DNA of 64,000 nt, from assembly GCA_963995525.1 (NCBI GenBank), contig OZ023207.1, positions 2,061,344 to 2,125,343 on the forward strand. The letters run 5' to 3'. A program made the translations under genes and the position numbers. This DNA comes from Escarpia spicata. Taxonomy: Eukaryota; Annelida; Polychaeta; Sabellida; Siboglinidae. The notes under the pieces were generated by a model that saw only the letters and a program-made list of their open reading frames with translations, made no database searches and had not been told where the DNA came from. Below, in pieces: positions 54,401 through 64,000 of this stretch (positions within the stretch are counted from its first letter, which is position 1; every line of letters starts with the position of its first letter).

Positions 54401-55582
54401 GTTTCATCGTCACAACAACACACTTCAGCATCTAGTTCTAGTTGTTTCATCGTCACAACAACATACTTCAGCATCTAGTTCTAGTTGTTTCATCGTCACA
54501 ACAATATATCTCAGCTTCTAGTTCTAGTTGTTTCACCGTCGCAACAACACACTTCAGCATCTAGGTCTAGTTTTTTCATTGTCACAACAACATACTTCAG
54601 CGTCTTGTTCTAGTTGTTTCATCGTCTCAACAACACACTTCAGCTTCTAGTTCTAGTTGTTTCATCGTCACAACAATATATCTCAGCTTCTAGTTCTAGT
54701 TGTTTCATCGTCTCAACAACATACTTCAGCTTCTAGGTCTAGTTGTTTCATCGTCACAACAACATATTTCAGCTTCTAGTTCTAATTGTTTAATCGTCGT
54801 AACAACACACTTCAGCTTCTAGTTCTAGTTGTTTCATCGTCGCAACAACACACTTCAGCTTCTAGTTCTAGTTGTTTCATCGTCGCAACAACACACTTCA
54901 GCTTCTAGGTCTAGTTCTAGTTGTTTCATCGTCGCAACAACACACTGCAGCTTCTAGGTATAGTTGTTTCATCGTCGGAACAACACACCTCAGCTTCTAG
55001 TTCTAGTTGATTCATCGTCACAACAATATATCTCAGCTTCTAGTTCTAGTTGTTTCAACGTCACAACAACACACTTCAGCTTCTAGTTCTAATAGTTTCA
55101 TCGTTACAACAACACACTTCAGCTTCTAGTTATAGTTGTTTCATCGTCACAACAATATATCTCAGCTTTTAGTTCTAGTTGTTTCATCGTCTCAACAACA
55201 TACTTCAGCTTCTAGTTCTAGTTGTTTCATCGTCACAACATATTTCGGCTTCTAGTTCTAATTGTTTAATCGTCGCAACAACACACTTCAGCTTCTAGTT
55301 CTAGTTGTTTCATCGTCGCAACAACATACTTCAGCTTCTAGTTCTAGTTGTTTCATCGTCGCAACAACACACTTCAGCTTCTATGTCTAGTTCTAGTTGT
55401 TTCATCGCCGCAACAACACACCTCAGCTTCTAGTTATAATTGTTTCATCGTCACAACAACACACTTCAGCTTCTAGTTCTAGTTGTTTCATCGTCACAAC
55501 AACACATTTCAGCTTCTAGTTCTAGTTGTTTCATCGTCGCAACAACACACTTCAGCTCCTATTTCTAGTTGTTTCATCGTCG
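48495..55582. repeat. 7088-bp satellite duplication, copy 1
   Basis: Rare variants recur exactly 7088 bp later: the CATCCTCGC unit (48741, 55829), GCATATAG (50841, 57929), two CGGAACCACAC units (51991 and 52341; 59079 and 59429), and insert units (49811 and 53312; 56899 and 60400). Confidence 0.93.
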
Positions 55583-58500
55583 CAACAACACACTTCAGCT
55601 TCTAGTTCTAGTTGTTTCATCGTCACAACAATATATCTCAGCTTCTAGTTCTAGTTGTTTCATCGTCTCAACAACATACTTCAGCTTCTAGGTCTAGTTG
55701 TTTCATCGTCACAACAACATATTTCAGCTTCTAGTTCTAATTGTTTAATCGTCGTAACAACACACTTCAGCTTCTAGTTCTAGTTGTTTCATCGTCGCAA
55801 CAACACACTTCAGTTTCTAGTTCTATTTGTTTCATCCTCGCAACAACATACTTCAGCATCTAGTTCTAGTTGTTTCATCGTCACAACAACATACTTCAGC
55901 ATCTAGTTCTAGTTGTTTCATCGTCACAACAACACACTTCAGCATCTAGTTCTAGTTGTTTCATCGTCACAACAACATACTTCAGCATCTAGTTCTAGTT
56001 GTTTCATCGTCACAACAATATATCTCAGCTTCTAGTTCTAGTTGTTTCACCGTCGCAACAACACACTTCAGCATCTAGGTCTAGTTTTTTCATTGTCACA
56101 ACAACATACTTCAGCGTCTTGTTCTAGTTGTTTCATCGTCTCAACAACACACTTCAGCTTCTAGTTCTAGTTGTTTCATCGTCACAACAATATATCTCAG
56201 CTTCTAGTTCTAGTTGTTTCATCGTCTCAACAACATACTTCAGCTTCTAGGTCTAGTTGTTTCATCGTCACAACAACATATTTCAGCTTCTAGTTCTAAT
56301 TGTTTAATCGTCGTAACAACACACTTCAGCTTCTAGTTCTAGTTGTTTCATCGTCGCAACAACACACTTCAGCTTCTAGTTCTAGTTGTTTCATCGTCGC
56401 AACAACACACTTCAGCTTCTAGGTCTAGTTCTAGTTGTTTCATCGTCGCAACAACACACTGCAGCTTCTAGGTATAGTTGTTTCATCGTCGGAACAACAC
56501 ACCTCAGCTTCTAGTTCTAGTTGATTCATCGTCACAACAATATATCTCAGCTTCTAGTTCTAGTTGTTTCAACGTCACAACAACACACTTCAGCTTCTAG
56601 TTCTAATAGTTTCATCGTTACAACAACACACTTCAGCTTCTAGTTATAGTTGTTTCATCGTCACAACAATATATCTCAGCTTTTAGTTCTAGTTGTTTCA
56701 TCGTCTCAACAACATACTTCAGCTTCTAGTTCTAGTTGTTTCATCGTCACAACATATTTCGGCTTCTAGTTCTAATTGTTTAATCGTCGCAACAACACAC
56801 TTCAGCTTCTAGTTCTAGTTGTTTCATCGTCGCAACAACATACTTCAGCTTCTAGTTCTAGTTGTTTCATCGTCGCAACAACACACTTCAGCTTCTATGT
56901 CTAGTTCTAGTTGTTTCATCGCCGCAACAACACACCTCAGCTTCTAGTTATAATTGTTTCATCGTCACAACAACACACTTCAGCTTCTAGTTCTAGTTGT
57001 TTCATCGTCACAACAACACATTTCAGCTTCTAGTTCTAGTTGTTTCATCGTCGCAACAACACACTTCAGCTCCTATTTCTAGTTGTTTCATCGTCGCAAC
57101 AACACACTTCAGCTTCTAGTTCTAGTTGTTTCGTCGTCACAACAACACACTTCACCTTCTAGTTCTAGTTGTTTCATCGTCGCAACAACACACTTCAGCT
57201 TCTAGTTCTAGTTGTTTCATCGTCACAACAACATACTTCAGCATCTAGTTCTAGTTGTTTCATCGTCACAACAACACACTTCAGCATCTAGTTCTAGTTG
57301 TTTCATCGTCACAACAACATACTTCAGCATCTAGTTCTAGTTGTTTCATCGTCACAACAACATACTTCAGCATCTAATTCTAGTTGTTTCATCGTCACAA
57401 CAACACACTTCAGCATCTAGTTCTAGTTGTTTCATCGTCACAACAACATACTTCAGCATCTAGTTCTAGTTGTTTCATCGTCACAACAATATATCTCAGC
57501 TTCTAGTTCTAGTTGTTTCACCGTCGCAACAACACACTTCAGCATCTAGGTCTAGTTTTTTCATTGTCACAACAACATACTTCAGCGTCTTGTTCTAGTT
57601 GTTTCATCGTCTCAACAACACACTTCAGCTTCTAGTTCTAGTTGTTTCATCGTCACAACAATATATCTCAGCTTCTAGTTCTAGTTGTTTCATCGTCTCA
57701 ACAACATACTTCAGCTTCTAGGTCTAGTTGTTTCATCGTCACAACAACATATTTCAGCTTCTAGTTCTAATTGTTTAATCGTCGTAACAACACACTTCAG
57801 CTTCTAGTTCTAGTTGTTTCATCGTCGCAACAACACACTTCAGTTTCTAGTTCTATTTGTTTCATCGTCGCAACAACATACTTCAGCATCTAGTTCTAGT
57901 TGTTTCATCGTCACAACAACATACTTCAGCATATAGTTCTAGTTGTTTCATCGTCACAACAACACACTTCAGCATCTAGTTCTAGTTGTTTCATCGTCAC
58001 AACAACATACTTCAGCATCTAGTTCTAGTTGTTTCATCGTCACAACAATATATCTCGGCTTCTAGTTCTAGTTGTTTCACCGTCGCAACAACACACTTCA
58101 GCATCTAGGTCTATTTGTTTCATTGTCACAACAATATACTTCAGCGTCTTGTTCTAGTTGTTTCATCGTCTCAACAACACACTTCAGCTTCTAGTTCTAG
58201 TTGTTTCATCGTCACAACAATATATCTCAGCTTCTAGTTCTAGTTGTTTCATCGTCACAACAACATACTTCAGCATCTAGTTCTAGTTGTTTCATCGTCA
58301 CAACAACACACTTCAGCATCTAGTTCTAGTTGTTTCATCGTCACAACAACATACTTCAGCATCTAGTTCTAGTTGTTTCATCGTCACAACAACATACTTC
58401 AGCATCTAATTCTAGTTGTTTCATCGTCACAACAACATACTTCAGCATCTGTTTCTAGTTGTTTCATCGTCACAACAACATACTTCAGCATCTAGTTCTA

Positions 58501-61500
58501 GTTGTTTCATCGTCACAACAACACACTTCAGCATCTAGTTCTAGTTGTTTCATCGTCACAACAACATACTTCAGCATCTAGTTCTAGTTGTTTCATCGTC
58601 ACAACAATATATCTCAGCTTCTAGTTCTAGTTGTTTCACCGTCGCAACAACACACTTCAGCATCTAGGTCTAGTTTTTTCATTGTCACAACAACATACTT
58701 CAGCGTCTTGTTCTAGTTGTTTCATCGTCTCAACAACACACTTCAGCTTCTAGTTCTAGTTGTTTCATCGTCACAACAATATATCTCAGCTTCTAGTTCT
58801 AGTTGTTTCATCGTCTCAACAACATACTTCAGCTTCTAGGTCTAGTTGTTTCATCGTCACAACAACATATTTCAGCTTCTAGTTCTAATTGTTTAATCGT
58901 CGTAACAACACACTTCAGCTTCTAGTTCTAGTTGTTTCATCGTCGCAACAACACACTTCAGCTTCTAGTTCTAGTTGTTTCATCGTCGCAACAACACACT
59001 TCAGCTTCTAGGTCTAGTTCTAGTTGTTTCATCGTCGCAACAACACACTGCAGCTTCTAGGTATAGTTGTTTCATCGTCGGAACCACACACCTCAGCTTC
59101 TAGTTCTAGTTGATTCATCGTCACAACAATATATCTCAGCTTCTAGTTCTAGTTGTTTCATCGTCTCAACAACATACTTCAGCTTCTAGGTCTAGTTGTT
59201 TCATCGTCACAACAACATATTTCAGCTTCTAGTTCTAATTGTTTAATCGTCGTAACAACACACTTCAGCTTCTAGTTCTAGTTGTTTCATCGTCGAAACA
59301 ACACACTTCAGCTTCTAGTTCTAGTTGTTTCATCGTCGCAACAACACACTTCAGCTTCTAGGTCTAGTTCTAGTTGTTTCATCGTCGCAACAACACACTG
59401 CAGCTTCTAGGTATAGTTGTTTCATCGTCGGAACCACACACCTCAGCTTCTAGTTCTAGTTGATTCATCGTCACAACAATATATCTCAGCTTCTAGTTCT
59501 AGTTGTTTCAACGTCACAACAACACACTTCAGCTTCTAGTTCTAATAGTTTCATCGTTACAACAACACACTTCAGCTTCTAGTTATAGTTGTTTCATCGT
59601 CACAACAATATATCTCAGCTTTTAGTTCTAGTTGTTTCATCGTCTCAACAACATACTTCAGCTTCTAGTTCTAGTTGTTTCATCGTCACAACATATTTCG
59701 GCTTCTAGTTCTAATTGTTTAATCGTCTCAACAACATACTTCAGCTTCTAGGTCTAGTTGTTTCATCGTCACAACAACATATTTCAGCTTCTAGTTCTAA
59801 TTGTTTAATCGTCGTAACAACACACTTCAGCTTCTAGTTCTAGTTGTTTCATCGTCGCAACAACACACTTCAGCTTCTAGTTCTAGTTGTTTCATCGTCG
59901 CAACAACACACTTCAGCTTCTAGGTCTAGTTCTAGTTGTTTCATCGTCGCAACAACACACTGCAGCTTCTAGGTATAGTTGTTTCATCGTCGGAACAACA
60001 CACCTCAGCTTCTAGTTCTAGTTGATTCATCGTCACAACAATATATCTCAGCTTCTAGTTCTAGTTGTTTCAACGTCACAACAACACACTTCAGCTTCTA
60101 GTTCTAATAGTTTCATCGTTACAACAACACACTTCAGCTTCTAGTTATAGTTGTTTCATCGTCACAACAATATATCTCAGCTTTTAGTTCTAGTTGTTTC
60201 ATCGTCTCAACAACATACTTCAGCTTCTAGTTCTAGTTGTTTCATCGTCACAACATATTTCGGCTTCTAGTTCTAATTGTTTAATCGTCGCAACAACACA
60301 CTTCAGCTTCTAGTTCTAGTTGTTTCATCGTCGCAACAACATACTTCAGCTTCTAGTTCTAGTTGTTTCATCGTCGCAACAACACACTTCAGCTTCTATG
60401 TCTAGTTCTAGTTGTTTCATCGCCGCAACAACACACCTCAGCTTCTAGTTATAATTGTTTCATCGTCACAACAACACACTTCAGCTTCTAGTTCTAGTTG
60501 TTTCATCGTCACAACAACACATTTCAGCTTCTAGTTCTAGTTGTTTCATCGTCGCAACAACACACTTCAGCTCCTATTTCTAGTTGTTTCATCGTCGCAA
60601 CAACACACTTCAGCTTCTAGTTCTAGTTGTTTCGTCGTCACAACAACACACTTCACCTTCTAGTTCTAGTTGTTTCATCGTCGCAACAACACACTTCAGC
60701 TTCTAGTTCTAGTTGTTTCATCGTCACAACAACATACTTCAGCATCTAGTTCTAGTTGTTTCATCGTCACAACAACACACTTCAGCATCTAGTTCTAGTT
60801 GTTTCATCGTCACAACAACATACTTCAGCATCTAGTTCTAGTTGTTTCATCGTCACAACAACATACTTCAGCATCTAATTCTAGTTGTTTCATCGTCACA
60901 ACAACACACTTCAGCATCTAGTTCTAGTTGTTTCATCGTCACAACAACATACTTCAGCATCTAGTTCTAGTTGTTTCATCGTCACAACAACATACTTCAG
61001 CATCTAGTTCTAGTTGTTTCATCGTCACAACAATATATCTCAGCTTCTAGTTCTAGTTGTTTCACCGTCGCAACAACACACTTCAGCATCTAGGTCTAGT
61101 TTTTTCATTGTCACAACAACATACTTCAGCGTCTTGTTCTAGTTGTTTCATCGTCTCAACAACACACTTCAGCTTCTAGTTCTAGTTGTTTCATCGTCAC
61201 AACAATATATCTCAGCTTCTAGTTCTAGTTGTTTCATCGTCTCAACAACATACTTCAGCTTCTAGGTCTAGTTGTTTCATCGTCACAACAACATATTTCA
61301 GCTTCTAGTTCTAATTGTTTAATCGTCGTAACAACACACTTCAGCTTCTAGTTCTAGTTGTTTCATCGTCGCAACAACACACTTCAGTTTCTAGTTCTAT
61401 TTGTTTCATCCTCGCAACAACATACTTCAGCATCTAGTTCTAGTTGTTTCATCGTCACAACAACATACTTCAGCATCTAGTTCTAGTTGTTTCATCGTCA

Positions 61501-62670
61501 CAACAACACACTTCAGCATCTAGTTCTAGTTGTTTCATCGTCACAACAACATACTTCAGCATCTAGTTCTAGTTGTTTCATCGTCACAACAATATATCTC
61601 AGCTTCTAGTTCTAGTTGTTTCACCGTCGCAACAACACACTTCAGCATCTAGGTCTAGTTTTTTCATTGTCACAACAACATACTTCAGCGTCTTGTTCTA
61701 GTTGTTTCATCGTCTCAACAACACACTTCAGCTTCTAGTTCTAGTTGTTTCATCGTCACAACAATATATCTCAGCTTCTAGTTCTAGTTGTTTCATCGTC
61801 TCAACAACATACTTCAGCTTCTAGGTCTAGTTGTTTCATCGTCACAACAACATATTTCAGCTTCTAGTTCTAATTGTTTAATCGTCGTAACAACACACTT
61901 CAGCTTCTAGTTCTAGTTGTTTCATCGTCGCAACAACACACTTCAGCTTCTAGTTCTAGTTGTTTCATCGTCGCAACAACACACTTCAGCTTCTAGGTCT
62001 AGTTCTAGTTGTTTCATCGTCGCAACAACACACTGCAGCTTCTAGGTATAGTTGTTTCATCGTCGGAACAACACACCTCAGCTTCTAGTTCTAGTTGATT
62101 CATCGTCACAACAATATATCTCAGCTTCTAGTTCTAGTTGTTTCAACGTCACAACAACACACTTCAGCTTCTAGTTCTAATAGTTTCATCGTTACAACAA
62201 CACACTTCAGCTTCTAGTTATAGTTGTTTCATCGTCACAACAATATATCTCAGCTTTTAGTTCTAGTTGTTTCATCGTCTCAACAACATACTTCAGCTTC
62301 TAGTTCTAGTTGTTTCATCGTCACAACATATTTCGGCTTCTAGTTCTAATTGTTTAATCGTCGCAACAACACACTTCAGCTTCTAGTTCTAGTTGTTTCA
62401 TCGTCGCAACAACATACTTCAGCTTCTAGTTCTAGTTGTTTCATCGTCGCAACAACACACTTCAGCTTCTATGTCTAGTTCTAGTTGTTTCATCGCCGCA
62501 ACAACACACCTCAGCTTCTAGTTATAATTGTTTCATCGTCACAACAACACACTTCAGCTTCTAGTTCTAGTTGTTTCATCGTCACAACAACACATTTCAG
62601 CTTCTAGTTCTAGTTGTTTCATCGTCGCAACAACACACTTCAGCTCCTATTTCTAGTTGTTTCATCGTCG
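55583..62670. repeat. 7088-bp satellite duplication, copy 2
   Basis: Starts at a hybrid junction placed within 55583-55618. The upstream side matches sequence that elsewhere continues GTTTCGTCG, but here it continues as the sequence after 48495. Only one difference from copy 1 was noticed (C at 52208 versus A at 59296). At 62670 the array continues without a junction, so there are two copies, not more. Confidence 0.93.
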
Positions 62671-64000
62671 CAACAACACACTTCAGCTTCTAGTTCTAGT
62701 TGTTTCGTCGTCACAACAACACACTTCACCTTCTAGTTCTAGTTGTTTCATCGTCGCAACAACACACTTCAGCTTCTAGTTCTAGTTGTTTCATCGTCAC
62801 AACAACATACTTCAGCATCTAGTTCTAGTTGTTTCATCGTCACAACAACACACTTCAGCATCTAGTTCTAGTTGTTTCATCGTCACAACAACATACTTCA
62901 GCATCTAGTTCTAGTTGTTTCATCGTCACAACAACATACTTCAGCATCTAATTCTAGTTGTTTCATCGTCACAACAACACACTTCAGCATCTAGTTCTAG
63001 TTGTTTCATCGTCACAACAACATACTTCAGCATCTAGTTCTAGTTGTTTCATCGTCACAACAATATATCTCAGCTTCTAGTTCTAGTTGTTTCACCGTCG
63101 CAACAACACACTTCAGCATCTAGGTCTAGTTTTTTCATTGTCACAACAACATACTTCAGCGTCTTGTTCTAGTTGTTTCATCGTCTCAACAACACACTTC
63201 AGCTTCTAGTTCTAGTTGTTTCATCGTCACAACAATATATCTCAGCTTCTAGTTCTAGTTGTTTCATCGTCTCAACAACATACTTCAGCTTCTAGGTCTA
63301 GTTGTTTCATCGTCACAACAACATATTTCAGCTTCTAGTTCTAATTGTTTAATCGTCGTAACAACACACTTCAGCTTCTAGTTCTAGTTGTTTCATCGTC
63401 GCAACAACACACTTCAGTTTCTAGTTCTATTTGTTTCATCGTCGCAACAACATACTTCAGCATCTAGTTCTAGTTGTTTCATCGTCACAACAACATACTT
63501 CAGCATATAGTTCTAGTTGTTTCATCGTCACAACAACACACTTCAGCATCTAGTTCTAGTTGTTTCATCGTCACAACAACATACTTCAGCATCTAGTTCT
63601 AGTTGTTTCATCGTCACAACAATATATCTCGGCTTCTAGTTCTAGTTGTTTCACCGTCGCAACAACACACTTCAGCATCTAGGTCTATTTGTTTCATTGT
63701 CACAACAATATACTTCAGCGTCTTGTTCTAGTTGTTTCATCGTCTCAACAACACACTTCAGCTTCTAGTTCTAGTTGTTTCATCGTCACAACAATATATC
63801 TCAGCTTCTAGTTCTAGTTGTTTCATCGTCACAACAACATACTTCAGCATCTAGTTCTAGTTGTTTCATCGTCACAACAACACACTTCAGCATCTAGTTC
63901 TAGTTGTTTCATCGTCACAACAACATACTTCAGCATCTAGTTCTAGTTGTTTCATCGTCACAACAACATACTTCAGCATCTAATTCTAGTTGTTTCATCG

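Larger units (their letters stand above)
27147..64000. repeat. 43-bp satellite array with higher-order repeats, about 36.9 kb, open at the window end
   Basis: The monomer is 43 bp: TCATCGTCACAACAACA, then TACTTCAGCATC, then TAGTTCTAGTTGTT, repeated head to tail about 857 times without interruption. Variants are distinctive: CGTCGC or CGTCTC for CGTCAC, AATATATCTCAGC for ACATACTTCAGC, CACCGTCGC, CGTCTTG, a 49-bp unit with an extra GTCTAG-type insert, and a 40-bp unit reading CACAACATATTTCGGC. These variants recur in fixed order, giving higher-order repeats. TAG occurs in most units, and 43 is not a multiple of three, so the array is not coding. The array continues past 64000. Confidence 0.98.

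Noticed and set aside
27147..64000. Possible CRISPR-like array of regular repeats
   Set aside because: There are no unique spacers; the monomers abut head to tail. The sequence is eukaryotic.

Overview
This is a stretch of eukaryotic genome, most likely from a marine invertebrate and probably a mollusc. The evidence is spliced exons, three different kinds of non-LTR retrotransposon, long CA/GT microsatellites, and short core-plus-microsatellite repeats like the pearl/HINE elements of molluscs. No complete intact gene is visible, and the taxon call is an inference.

Layout. Positions 1-2800 hold a 110-bp tandem repeat and two small minus-strand exons, compatible in splice phase, that together encode part of a filamin-type immunoglobulin repeat. 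Positions 2842-6540 hold a minus-strand LINE of CR1/L2 type with endonuclease, reverse transcriptase and a 3' hairpin plus (TAA)n tail, broken by at least three lesions. Positions 6.5-12.4 kb are intergenic, with microsatellites and a 1.7-kb polypurine minisatellite rich in G-quadruplex-type patterns. Positions 12.4-16.8 kb hold two inverted copies (plus a partial third) of one dispersed repeat. These flank a decayed minus-strand gene of a large uncharacterised metazoan family, whose middle is replaced by a 20-bp minisatellite. Positions 18.3-23.6 kb hold a plus-strand LINE with recognisable ORF1 and ORF2, both disrupted, and a hexamer tail. Positions 24.98-25.80 kb hold a fragment of an RTE-like reverse transcriptase.

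From 27147 to the end of the window, about 36.9 kb is one uninterrupted satellite array with a 43-bp monomer (roughly 857 monomers). It is organised in higher-order repeats of about 2.03-2.07 kb and 3.3-3.5 kb. On top of these are two very recent tandem duplications, of 3320 bp and 7088 bp, whose junctions can be placed to within a few tens of bases. Variant monomers show that the array edge is older and more mixed than the distal part.

The window is therefore the border between a gene- and transposon-bearing region and a large satellite block. The most informative signals are the layered satellite structure, the hollowed-out pseudogene and its flanking inverted repeats, and the filamin-like exon pair. 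Nearly all long open frames in the simple-repeat regions are artefacts.
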